Shown: positions 15,590 through 23,202 of the stretch, one piece after another
Position numbering within the stretch: position 1 is the stretch's first letter
How the letters are laid out: each line of letters opens with the position of its first letter
Source: Paracoccus luteus
GTDB taxonomy: Bacteria; Pseudomonadota; Alphaproteobacteria; Rhodobacterales; Rhodobacteraceae
Length of the DNA stretch: 44,629 nt
Direction of reading: 5' to 3'
Assembly: GCF_004522155.1 (NCBI RefSeq)
Contig: NZ_SDEA01000016.1
Coordinates: 1 to 44,629, forward strand
Notes under the pieces: model-generated
Told to the model about the DNA's origin: nothing
What the model saw: the letters and a program-made list of their open reading frames with translations, nothing else
Databases searched by the model: none
Program-made: the position numbers and the translations under genes

Positions 15590-16909
15590 ATGACCACGAT
15601 GACCGACCGCAAGAACGCCGCCATCTCGCGCGGCGTGGGGATGACCACGCAGATCTATGCCGACCGGGCCGAGAACGCCGAGATCTGGGACAAGGACGGC
15701 AACCGTTATATCGACTTTGCCGCCGGGATCGCGGTCGTGAACACCGGCCACCGGCACCCCCGCGTCGTGCAGGCGATCAAGGACCAGCTGGACCGGTTCA
15801 CCCACACCTGCCATCAGGTTGTGCCGTATGAAAACTATGTCTCGCTGGCGGAACGCCTGAACCGCCTGGTGCCCGGCGATTTCGAGAAAAAGACCATCTT
15901 CGCCACCACCGGCGCCGAGGCGGTGGAAAACGCCGTCAAGATCGCCCGCCACCACACCGGCCGGCCGGGGATCGTCGCCTTCACCGGCGCGTTCCACGGG
16001 CGCACCTTCATGGGCATGACGCTGACCGGCAAGGTCCAGCCCTACAAGGCGGGCTTCGGGGCAATGATGCCCGACGTCTGGCACCTGCCGTTCCCCAACG
16101 AGCTGCACGGCGTCAGCCAGGCGGATGCGCTGGCCGCGCTGGACAAGCTGTTCAAGGCCGACGTGGACCCCGCCCGTGTGGCCGCCATCATCGTGGAACC
16201 CGTGCAGGGCGAGGGCGGGTTCTATCCCGTGCCGTCCGGCTTCATGCAGACGCTGCGCGCGCTGTGCGACGATCACGGCATGCTGCTGATCGCCGACGAG
16301 GTGCAGACCGGGTTCGCCCGCACCGGCAAGTTGTTCGCGATGGAACATCACGGCGTCGCGGCCGACATCACCTGCATGGCCAAGGGCCTGGGCGGCGGCA
16401 TGCCCATCTCGGCCGTGACCGGCCGGGCCGAGGTGATGGACGGGCCCAATCCGGGCGGCCTGGGCGGCACCTATGCCGGCAACCCGCTGGGCGTGGCCGC
16501 GGCCCACGCCGTGCTGGACATCATCGAGGACGAGGGCCTGTCCGAACGCGCCGAACGGCTGGGCCAGCGGCTGAAACAGCGCCTTGCGTCCTTGCGCGAC
16601 GATGTCCCGGAAATCGTGGACATCCGCGGCCCCGGCCTGATGAACGCGGTCGAGTTCAACGTGGGCGCCAAGCCCAGCCCCGAGTTCACCAACAAGGTCC
16701 GCGAAGAGGCGCTGTCGCGCGGCCTGATCCTGCTGACCTGCGGCGTCTACGGCAACGTCATCCGCTTTTTGCCGCCGCTGACCGTGCCGGACGCGGTCTT
16801 CGACGAGGCGCTGGGGATCATCGAGGATTCGGTGCGCGCCGCGCGGGGCGCGGGCAGGCATCAGGCCGCGCAGGACGGCGGGCTGATGGCGGGCGCGCAA
16901 GAGGCCTGA
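15590..16909 (+). CDS. gabT: 4-aminobutyrate--2-oxoglutarate aminotransferase
   Basis: The 439-residue class III PLP aminotransferase transfers the amino group of GABA (or a similar omega-amino acid) to 2-oxoglutarate. Visible are the TTGAEAVENAVKIAR PLP-phosphate site, FTGAFHGRT, EPVQGEGG, the Asp of IADEVQTGFARTG (Asp236) and the Schiff-base lysine Lys265 in MAKGLGGGMP. The GGTYAGNPL segment also fits GabT. I start at the ATG at 15590, 6 bases after AGGGG; two nearby ATGs (15584, 15599) are alternatives. Specificity for GABA over 5-aminovalerate, which could come from the lysine or polyamine pathways, cannot be settled from sequence. Confidence 0.88.
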   Translation: MTTMTDRKNAAISRGVGMTTQIYADRAENAEIWDKDGNRYIDFAAGIAVVNTGHRHPRVVQAIKDQLDRFTHTCHQVVPYENYVSLAERLNRLVPGDFEKKTIFATTGAEAVENAVKIARHHTGRPGIVAFTGAFHGRTFMGMTLTGKVQPYKAGFGAMMPDVWHLPFPNELHGVSQADALAALDKLFKADVDPARVAAIIVEPVQGEGGFYPVPSGFMQTLRALCDDHGMLLIADEVQTGFARTGKLFAMEHHGVAADITCMAKGLGGGMPISAVTGRAEVMDGPNPGGLGGTYAGNPLGVAAAHAVLDIIEDEGLSERAERLGQRLKQRLASLRDDVPEIVDIRGPGLMNAVEFNVGAKPSPEFTNKVREEALSRGLILLTCGVYGNVIRFLPPLTVPDAVFDEALGIIEDSVRAARGAGRHQAAQDGGLMAGAQEA

Positions 16910-16938
16910 GGCGGGAACTCATCCACGCAGGAGCGGCA

Positions 16939-17370
16939 ATGGAAGACGCGATCCGAACGCTGCTGAGTTGCCACGAGGCGCTGTTCGGGCAGGCGTTGGC
17001 CGGGGATGGCGATGCCGAGGCCGAGGCGGCACTGTTCGCCGAAGCCTTCATCGCCGCCTCGCCGGCCGGGGTGCAGACCGGCCGCAACAACGCGGATCTG
17101 CGCCAGGCCATAGCGCAGGGGTATGAGCATTATCGCGCCATCGGCACCACCGGGATGCGTATCCGGGACCTGCGCGTGACCGCGATCGACGGCCACCACG
17201 CGATCGCGCATGTCGCATGGACGGCCACCTATGCGCGGGCGGACCTGCCCGAAATCGCGGTGGATTTCGACGTTCACTATCTGGTGCAGAAACTGGACGG
17301 CCAGCCCCGGATCTTCGGCTGGATAGCGGGGGACGAACAGGCGCTGCTGAAGGCGCGCGGGATCACCTGA
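16939..17370 (+). CDS. NTF2-like (SnoaL/DUF4440 type) protein
   Basis: The 143-residue protein has the pattern of an NTF2-fold cone: N-terminal helices (EDAIRTLLSCHEALFGQAL), an AEAFIAASPAG strand, then AHVAWTATYARADL and the DFDVHYLVQKLDGQPRIFGW strands, ending in a helix EQALLKARG. CAGGAG lies 7 bases before the ATG, and the gene follows gabT by 29 bases, so it may be co-transcribed. Such proteins are catalytic or simply ligand-binding; no active residues can be assigned. The function is unknown. Confidence 0.75.
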   Translation: MEDAIRTLLSCHEALFGQALAGDGDAEAEAALFAEAFIAASPAGVQTGRNNADLRQAIAQGYEHYRAIGTTGMRIRDLRVTAIDGHHAIAHVAWTATYARADLPEIAVDFDVHYLVQKLDGQPRIFGWIAGDEQALLKARGIT

Positions 17371-17385
17371 CCGTCAACGCCGCGA

Positions 17386-17420
17386 CCGGGGGCCTCGCCC
17401 CCGGGCCCCGCGGGATAGTT
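17386..17420 (+). repeat. Palindromic repeat, copy 1 (degenerate tail)
   Basis: CCGGGGGC-CTC-GCCCCCGG forms a perfect 8-base stem, followed by GCCCCGCGGGATAGTT. This is a degenerate copy of the repeat family also found at 25671, 29492 and 39988 (palindrome, then GGACCCC, then a GGATATTT-like tail). It lies 15 bases after the NTF2-like gene and could double as its terminator. Confidence 0.6.
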
Positions 17421-17759
17421 CCGGCCGCCCGAACCGCGTGAGCCGCTTGTTGCGTTTGGGGCAGCCTGCCGGGCGTGACAGGCGGGGACGCCGATGACCG
17501 TGCCGACCGAAGCGGCCCCGGTCCGCGCGGCGGGGTCCGCGGGCCTGCGGCGGCCGAAGATGTCCTTGGGTCTTCCGAGTGCCCGGGAAACGGTCTGGAC
17601 TGTCGCCAGCGAGGAAGATGACGGCAGTCGCGACCCGCGCCTTGCGAGCCAACGGGGAAGACAGCCGCTATCCCGGCCGCGATGGTGTGCGGGGGTGCGT
17701 GCGACACCCGCGCGGGGGGCAGGGCGTGCCCGCGGTTGCGCGCAACGGGTGTTTGCCGC
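17421..17759. other. Gene-free stretch between convergent genes
   Basis: I see no credible gene here. It contains the 12-base palindrome GTTGCGCGCAAC (17735-17746) just after the accA stop and a GGGTG/CACCC inverted pair nearby, either of which could help end accA transcription. An open frame from 17494 crosses into accA antisense and shows no family signature. Confidence 0.4.
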
Positions 17760-18719
17760 TTACGCCGCCAGACCCTTCGAGCCCATGTCCAGGAACTTTT
17801 GCCGCCGTGCGCGGATCAGCTCGGCCGGTTTCGCGCCCTTGAGGCCGTCCAGCAGCGTCGCGATCTCGCGGCCGACCTCGGCGATGGCCTCGTCGCGGTC
17901 GCGCTGGGCGCCGCCGACGGGTTCGGTGATGATGCAGTCGATGACGCCCAGTTTCTTCAGATCCTGCGCGGTCAGTTTCAGGGCCTCGGCGGCCTCGCGC
18001 ATCTTTTCGGCGTCCTTCCACAGGATCGAGGCGCAGCCCTCGGGCGAGATCACCGAATAGATCGAATGTTCCAGCATCGCCACGCGGTCCGCGGTGGCAA
18101 AGGCGACGGCGCCGCCCGATCCGCCCTCGCCGATGATGACGCTGACCAGCGGCACGCCGATCTGCAGGCATTTTTCGGTGCACCGCGCGATCGCCTCGGA
18201 CTGGCCGCGCTCCTCGGCCCCCTTGCCCGGATAGGCGCCGGGGGTGTCCACCAGCGTGATGACCGGCAGGCCGAACCGGTCGGCCATCTCCATCAGGCGG
18301 ATCGCCTTGCGATAGCCTTCGGGGCGCGCCATGCCAAAGTTGCGGTGGATGCGCGAGCGGGTGTCGTTGCCCTTTTCGTGCCCGATCACCACCACCGGCT
18401 GGTCGCGGAACCGCGCCAGCCCGCCCATCACCGCGTGATCATCGGCAAAGCCGCGGTCGCCGGCCAGCGGCGTCCATTCGGAAAACAGCGCGTCCACATA
18501 GTCGGTGCAATGCGGCCGGTCGGGGTGGCGCGCGACCAGCGTCTTTCGCCACGGGTCGAGGTTCCTGTAGAGGTCGCGCAGCATGTCGGCGGCCTTGCGG
18601 TCCAGCGCCGCGGCCTCTTTCTCCAGGTCCACGCCCTCGCCCTTGCGGGCCACGGCGCGCAGTTCCTCGGCCTTGCCTTCCAGATCGGCAAGCGGCTTTT
18701 CGAATTCCAGATAGGTCAT
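17760..18719 (-). CDS. accA: Acetyl-CoA carboxylase carboxyltransferase subunit alpha
   Basis: This 319-residue subunit pairs with AccD to move the carboxyl group from biotin to acetyl-CoA, giving malonyl-CoA for fatty acid synthesis. The sequence is typical full length: [20 protein letters not shown], then [18 protein letters not shown], the [20 protein letters not shown] segment, and [19 protein letters not shown], whose paired glycines form the oxyanion holes. It ends [10 protein letters not shown] as in other Rhodobacterales AccA proteins. GAAAGG precedes the ATG. No accB, accC or accD is nearby, as usual for this group. Confidence 0.96.
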   Translation of the reverse strand: MTYLEFEKPLADLEGKAEELRAVARKGEGVDLEKEAAALDRKAADMLRDLYRNLDPWRKTLVARHPDRPHCTDYVDALFSEWTPLAGDRGFADDHAVMGGLARFRDQPVVVIGHEKGNDTRSRIHRNFGMARPEGYRKAIRLMEMADRFGLPVITLVDTPGAYPGKGAEERGQSEAIARCTEKCLQIGVPLVSVIIGEGGSGGAVAFATADRVAMLEHSIYSVISPEGCASILWKDAEKMREAAEALKLTAQDLKKLGVIDCIITEPVGGAQRDRDEAIAEVGREIATLLDGLKGAKPAELIRARRQKFLDMGSKGLAA

Positions 18720-18846
18720 GGCCCGGGCCTTTCGCTGGTCACGCGCGTTATGATGCGGGGGCGGGCGGATTGCAACGCGGGCGCCGCTTGACAGCGGGTC
18801 CGGCCGCGCCCCAGCATCGGCCGGGGCCACGGACAGGGGGCGCGAC

Positions 18847-19149
18847 ATGGGCTGGTTCCTGCTGCGGCTGCGCCCGCCCCGCGCCAGCTTTCCCGCCGAC
18901 GCGACCGCCGCCGAAGGCGCGGCGATGGACCGCCACGCGGCGTTCTGGCAGGCGCGCGCCGACGCGGGCGATGCGGCGGCGGTCGGCCCGGTGCTGGACC
19001 CGGCGGGCGTCTGGGGGCTGGCGATCGTGCAGGCCGCCGACGCGGACGCCGCGCTGGCGCTGACGCGCGGCGATCCGGTGCTGACCGAGGTCGCGGGATT
19101 TTCCTATGAGGTGCTGGCGATGGGCGGGCTGATCCGCCCCGGCGGCTGA
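18847..19149 (+). CDS. YciI-like protein
   Basis: A 100-residue protein of the YciI family (dimeric alpha-beta barrel). The family His is in MDRHAAFW, and [15 protein letters not shown] holds the conserved Asp near a possible active site. The C-terminal part [15 protein letters not shown] follows the usual pattern. AGGGGG lies 8 bases before the ATG. It is divergent from accA (127 bases apart) and convergent with moaE (two-base gap). No reaction is established for most members. Confidence 0.8.
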   Translation: MGWFLLRLRPPRASFPADATAAEGAAMDRHAAFWQARADAGDAAAVGPVLDPAGVWGLAIVQAADADAALALTRGDPVLTEVAGFSYEVLAMGGLIRPGG

Positions 19150-19151
19150 GG

Positions 19152-19583
19152 TCACCAGCGCGACAGCGCATCCTCGTCGTCGGCCTTGGCCGCCACCCAG
19201 CCGCCGGGGCCGCCGGGGCCGATCTCGCGTTTCCAGAAAGGCGCGCGGGATTTCAGCCAGTCCATCAGGAAATCGGCCGCGTCGAAGGCCGCGCGGCGAT
19301 GGCGGGCGGCGGTGGCGACCATCATGATCGGCTGACCCACGGCCAGATGCCCGTGGCGGTGGACGACCAGCACGTCGGTCAGGCCAAAGCGGTCCGCCGC
19401 CGCCCGCGCATGGGCCTCCAGCGCCCGTTCGGTCATGCCGGGGTAATGCTCGATGTCGAGCGCCGCCAGCCCGCCGTCGCCGCGCACCAGCCCGGTGAAG
19501 GTGACGACCGCGCCCGCGCCCGCGCCGAACCCGTCCAGCAGTGCGGCCGCGTCGAACGGCTCGGACTGGACCATGACGCGCAT
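19152..19583 (-). CDS. moaE: Molybdopterin synthase catalytic subunit
   Basis: MoaE with MoaD inserts the dithiolene sulfurs into precursor Z during molybdenum cofactor synthesis. The 143-residue protein has VVTFTGLVR, LDIEHYPGMTERAL, VVHRHGHLAVGQP, RRAAFDAADFLMDWLKSRAPFWKRE with the active-site lysines, and a C-terminal WVAAKADDEDALSRW tail, with Trp in the usual position. The start could be either ATG of an ATGATG at 19586-19581, in which the moaD stop is embedded. It is the last gene of a pgsA-moaD-moaE operon. Confidence 0.94.
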   Translation of the reverse strand: MRVMVQSEPFDAAALLDGFGAGAGAVVTFTGLVRGDGGLAALDIEHYPGMTERALEAHARAAADRFGLTDVLVVHRHGHLAVGQPIMMVATAARHRRAAFDAADFLMDWLKSRAPFWKREIGPGGPGGWVAAKADDEDALSRW

Positions 19584-19834
19584 CATCCGCCCGTCATCGG
19601 TGGAAAGAACGCGACCTCGCGCGCGCCCGACAGCGGCGCGTCCCAGTCGGCCAGTTCCTGATCGACCGCGACGCGCACCGCCGACAGGTCCGACAGCGCT
19701 GCCGCGTGGCGGTCGTCGCGGGCGGCCAGTTCGGCCACCAGCGCGGCGACGGTCGTGGCCTCGGTCTCGACCCGTTCGCGGGGCGCGCCGATGCGTTCCC
19801 GCAGCCAGGCGAAATAAAGGACGTCCAGCGTCAT
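19583..19834 (-). CDS. moaD: Molybdopterin synthase sulfur carrier subunit
   Basis: This 83-residue ubiquitin-fold protein ends in Gly-Gly (FFPPMTGG), the tail that carries the thiocarboxylate used by MoaE. It opens with MTLDVLYFAWLRERIG as in other MoaD proteins. The ATG overlaps the pgsA stop by ATGA, and its own stop overlaps the moaE start, so the three genes are translationally coupled. The frame is open a few codons further upstream, but the overlapping ATG is the natural start. Confidence 0.93.
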   Translation of the reverse strand: MTLDVLYFAWLRERIGAPRERVETEATTVAALVAELAARDDRHAAALSDLSAVRVAVDQELADWDAPLSGAREVAFFPPMTGG

Positions 19835-20454
19835 TGCGTGTCCCGCAGCCACGGCCGCGCCTTGTCAAAGTAATCCCAGCCGGTGATCGCCGTCAGGATG
19901 GCGGCAAGCCAGATCAGGATCAGCCCGATCTGGGTCGCAAGGTCGGACCAGCTGTCCGACCACGGCAGGCGGGTTTCCCCCACCAGCGGCGGGTGGCCCT
20001 GTTCGTAATAGGCAAGTCCGGTGCCAAGGAACATCATGGCGATGGCGACCATCTGCGCGGTGGTCTTCCACTTGGCCAGCTTCGTGACCTTCAGCTTGCC
20101 GGAATCCGCGCCCAGGAACTCGCGCAGGCCGCTGACAAAGACCTCGCGGAACAGGATCACGGTCGCGGGCAGGATCAGCCACGGGTTCATGCCGGAATAG
20201 CCGGTGATGACGACCAGCGCGATGACCACCATCGCCTTGTCCGCGATCGGGTCCATCGCCGCGCCAAAGCGGCTTTCCTGTCCCCAGGCGCGCGCGATCT
20301 GGCCGTCGAACCAGTCGGTGGCGGCGGCCAGGACGAACAGCGCCAGCGCCGCGAAATCGGCGAAGGGGCGGCTGAAATACAGGAACATCAGCGGCACGCC
20401 GGGCGCGGCAAGCAGGCGCAGCATGGTCAGGACGTTGGGCAGGTTCCATCTCAT
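19831..20454 (-). CDS. pgsA: CDP-diacylglycerol--glycerol-3-phosphate 3-phosphatidyltransferase
   Basis: PgsA makes phosphatidylglycerol phosphate, the committed step to phosphatidylglycerol and cardiolipin, in the inner membrane. The 207-residue protein has several hydrophobic helices and the full CDP-alcohol phosphotransferase motif D-x2-D-G-x2-A-R-x8-G-x3-D-x3-D, read here from DWFDGQIAR through the MDPIADK segment. It starts MRWNLPNVLTMLRLLAAPG. The ribosome site is weak. It is followed by moaD and moaE, an arrangement I know from other Rhodobacterales, where uvrC often lies upstream; here a TIGR01620 gene does. Confidence 0.95.
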   Translation of the reverse strand: MRWNLPNVLTMLRLLAAPGVPLMFLYFSRPFADFAALALFVLAAATDWFDGQIARAWGQESRFGAAMDPIADKAMVVIALVVITGYSGMNPWLILPATVILFREVFVSGLREFLGADSGKLKVTKLAKWKTTAQMVAIAMMFLGTGLAYYEQGHPPLVGETRLPWSDSWSDLATQIGLILIWLAAILTAITGWDYFDKARPWLRDTQ

Positions 20455-20503
20455 GGCGCGCAGGCTAATGGGTTGCGCGGCCGGGGGAAAGGGGGGCGGC
20501 CGC

Positions 20504-21652
20504 TCAGCGGCCCTCATCCTCGCCGAACAGGCCCTTGAGGCCGCGCGCCATCAGGTTGCCCACCCTGGGGCGCGGTTGCTGGATAAAGGGCAGAGGGCGG
20601 CAGACCTCCATCGCGGCGATGCCGACGCGGGCGGTCAGGGCGCCGTTCACGACCCCCTCGCCAAAGCGGCGGCTGACCTTGGCCAGCATGCCGCCGCCCG
20701 CGACGGTGTGGATCAGGTCGTCGCCAGCGGCGACCGCCCCGGTGGCGACCAGATGGGTGACGACGGTGCGGGCCAGCCGCCAGCCGCCGACCGCGCCGGC
20801 GCGCCCGCCATAGATTTCCGCCATGCGCCGGATCATCCGCAGGTTCGCGGCCAGCGCCGCCAGCACGTCGGCCAGCGCCAGCGGGATCAGCGCGGTGGCG
20901 GCGGCGACGGTGCGGGCGGCGGCCTCGATCTCGCGCCGGGCCTGTTGGTCCAGCGGGGCCAGCAGCTCGGCCTCGGCCAGCGCCAGCAGGGTGTGGGCGT
21001 CGAAGACGTCGCCCCGCCGCGCGGCCAGGTTGCGCCGCGCCCAGGCGAGTTCGGGGCGGCGGGCATACAGGCCGTCAAGCTGGTCGGCCACGCCGCGCGC
21101 CTGCGCCAGATCCGCGCGCGCCAGCGCCGCCCCCGCGGCGCGGTGGATCGCGTCGATGCGCCCGAACCGCGCCCAGGCCGCGTATTCGCGCACCGCCATC
21201 GCCAGCGCCGCCACGGTAAAGGCGGCGAACAGCGCGATCCCCACCCAGCCCAGCAGGGGATAGCGCGCCATCAGATCCTCGAAGAACCGCAACGCGGCCA
21301 TCGCCAGCAGGAACGTCAGCAGCGCCACCAACGAGTTGATGAAGAACCGCGTCACCCGCGACGGGCCGCGTCCCGCCAGCCGCATGACCATCTGCATGGT
21401 CCTGGGCCGGGGCAGGGCGTCGGGCAGCCCGTCGTCGATGGGCAGCGCGTCGGCGGGCGAGGGGGCAGGGCTGCCGCCGGCCGCCGGGCGCGCGCGGGGC
21501 GCCCGCGCGTCGCGCCCGTCGCCCGGCCTGTCCGGGGACGGCGGCGCGGCGGGGTCGGCCTGCGGGGCGGCATCCGCCTGCGGCACGGACGCCGCGGGGC
21601 CGTATTCGATCAGGACCGGGCCGCGGCGGGGGGGCTTGGGAACCTCAGCCAT
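20504..21652 (-). CDS. TIGR01620/YcjF-like DUF697 membrane protein
   Basis: The 382-residue protein has a disordered Pro/Ala/Arg-rich N-terminus (1-95), two membrane segments at about 103-155 (FFINSLVALLTFLLAMAAL and LLGWVGIALFAAFTVAALAM), and a C-terminal DUF697-type helical region with RMAEIYGGRAGAVGGWRL and VRPLPF-like (CRPLPFIQQPRPRVG). This matches the YcjF/TIGR01620 family. GAAAGG precedes the ATG. It follows the YcjX-type ATPase gene by 27 bases, the standard pairing. The pair's role is not settled; envelope stress or membrane functions have been proposed. Confidence 0.87.
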   Translation of the reverse strand: MAEVPKPPRRGPVLIEYGPAASVPQADAAPQADPAAPPSPDRPGDGRDARAPRARPAAGGSPAPSPADALPIDDGLPDALPRPRTMQMVMRLAGRGPSRVTRFFINSLVALLTFLLAMAALRFFEDLMARYPLLGWVGIALFAAFTVAALAMAVREYAAWARFGRIDAIHRAAGAALARADLAQARGVADQLDGLYARRPELAWARRNLAARRGDVFDAHTLLALAEAELLAPLDQQARREIEAAARTVAAATALIPLALADVLAALAANLRMIRRMAEIYGGRAGAVGGWRLARTVVTHLVATGAVAAGDDLIHTVAGGGMLAKVSRRFGEGVVNGALTARVGIAAMEVCRPLPFIQQPRPRVGNLMARGLKGLFGEDEGR

Positions 21653-21679
21653 GACGGGGCCTTTCGGGTGGGGTAAAGG

Positions 21680-23059
21680 TCACAGCCGGTCCCCGATCAG
21701 GAACTCGGCCGCGCGGTCCATTCGGATGTGGGGCGGGCCGTCGCCCGGGCGCAGCGTGTCGGGCGCGGGGGCAAAGTTCATCACCGCATAGTCCCCGTCC
21801 AGCCAGCGGGTCGCGCCCTCGGCCGCCGGGGCCAGAAGGGCCGCGGGGTTTTCCGGCAGCTCGCCCGGATAAAACGCCGCCTGCCGGCCGTCCATCAGCG
21901 TGCCGCGGACGGCGGGCAGATCCTCGCCGTCCTGGTGGATCGTCTCCTCGGTCGTGGTGCGCAGGGCGGCGATCGCCAGTCCCTCCGTCCGGGCGCCCTG
22001 GAAATCGGCGCGGTCGCGCGCCTCGCGCAGCATCGCGGTGACGATGGCGGCCAGCCGCGGGTGTTGCAGATGGTGCAGGTGGTCGGCCTTGGTCGCGGCG
22101 AACAGGATGCGTTCCACCCGCCGCGTGCCCAGCAGCTGCGCCAGCCAGCCCGCCCGGCCGGGACGGAACGCCGACAGGATGTCGGCCATCGCGCGGCGCA
22201 TGTCCTGGACGGCGGGCGGCCCCGCGTGGATCGCACCCAGCACGTCCACCAGCACCACCTGCCGGTCGATCCGGGCGAAATGGTCGCGGAAGAACGGGCG
22301 CACCACCCGCGACTTGTAGGCGTCGAAGCGGCGGCGGAACTCTCGGTAAAGGGGGGACGCGGACTGCGCCTCGGTCAGGGGCGCGAAGGTCAGCGCGGGC
22401 GAGCCCTCAAGCTCTCCGGGCAGCAGGAAGCGGCCGGGCGTCGTGTCGGCGTGGCCCGCGTCGCGCGCCCGGTGCAGATGCGCGGTATAGGACGCGGCCA
22501 GCCGCTGCGCCGACGGCTCGTCAAACCCCGCCTGCGGGTCCAGCCGCCCCAGCGCGTCCAGAAAGGGCTGCGCGCCGGGGCGGCCCCCGATCCGGTCCAG
22601 CACCTGCGCCGACCACTGCGCGAAGGACAGCTCCATCATCCGCAGGTCCAAAAGCCACTCGCCGGGGTAATCCACAATGTCCAGATGCAGCGTCTGCATC
22701 CCCCGCAGCCCCCCGAAAAGCCCGCGCGGCTGGACGCGCAGCGACAGGCGCAGCTGGCTGACGTGGCGCGTCCCCTCGGGCCAGTGCGGGTCGGGGCCGG
22801 TCAGCGCCGCCAGGTGGCGTTCGAAATCGAACCGCGGCACCGTGTCGTCGGGCTGCGGCTGCAGCCAGGCCGCGCGGATCGTGCCGTCGGCGGCGGCGCG
22901 CAGGCCCGGCATCCGGCCCCGGTCCAGCAGGTTCGCCACCAGCGAGGTGATGAACACCGTCTTGCCCGCCCGGCTCAGGCCCGTCACGCCCAGCCGGATG
23001 ACCGGATCGGACAGTCCCAGCCCGCGCATCAGGCTGTCGGCGGTGTCGGTCAAACCCAT
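21680..23059 (-). CDS. YcjX family P-loop ATPase/GTPase
   Basis: The 459-residue protein has a P-loop GLSRAGKTVFITSLV at about residues 27-41 and the YcjX hallmarks: LHLDIVDYPGEWLLDL (the Walker B-like aspartate followed by YPGEWLLD), FLDALG, and QVVLVDVLGAIHAGPPAVQDM. It ends with the substrate-like region AVMNFAPAP and an RMDRAAEFLIGDRL tail typical of the family. GGGGG precedes the ATG. It leads a two-gene unit with the DUF697 membrane protein. It is predicted cytoplasmic, probably acting at the membrane with its partner. Confidence 0.9.
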   Translation of the reverse strand: MGLTDTADSLMRGLGLSDPVIRLGVTGLSRAGKTVFITSLVANLLDRGRMPGLRAAADGTIRAAWLQPQPDDTVPRFDFERHLAALTGPDPHWPEGTRHVSQLRLSLRVQPRGLFGGLRGMQTLHLDIVDYPGEWLLDLRMMELSFAQWSAQVLDRIGGRPGAQPFLDALGRLDPQAGFDEPSAQRLAASYTAHLHRARDAGHADTTPGRFLLPGELEGSPALTFAPLTEAQSASPLYREFRRRFDAYKSRVVRPFFRDHFARIDRQVVLVDVLGAIHAGPPAVQDMRRAMADILSAFRPGRAGWLAQLLGTRRVERILFAATKADHLHHLQHPRLAAIVTAMLREARDRADFQGARTEGLAIAALRTTTEETIHQDGEDLPAVRGTLMDGRQAAFYPGELPENPAALLAPAAEGATRWLDGDYAVMNFAPAPDTLRPGDGPPHIRMDRAAEFLIGDRL

Positions 23060-23202
23060 CGGGGCCCCCTGAAATCATTGGGCTGTCGGACGGGCAGCCG
23101 GGCGGTCAACGAACACTGACGGGGTTGGGTTCAGCGTGCAAGCCGGGCGCATGGCGGCCATGCCGCTGGCCCCGCCGCCGATTTTCGGCCAAGCGTTCCG
23201 CC

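Noticed and set aside
17494..18060. A 188-residue plus-strand frame beginning in the gap after the NTF2-like gene
   Set aside because: Two thirds of it is antisense to accA and the gap part has no ribosome site or motif.
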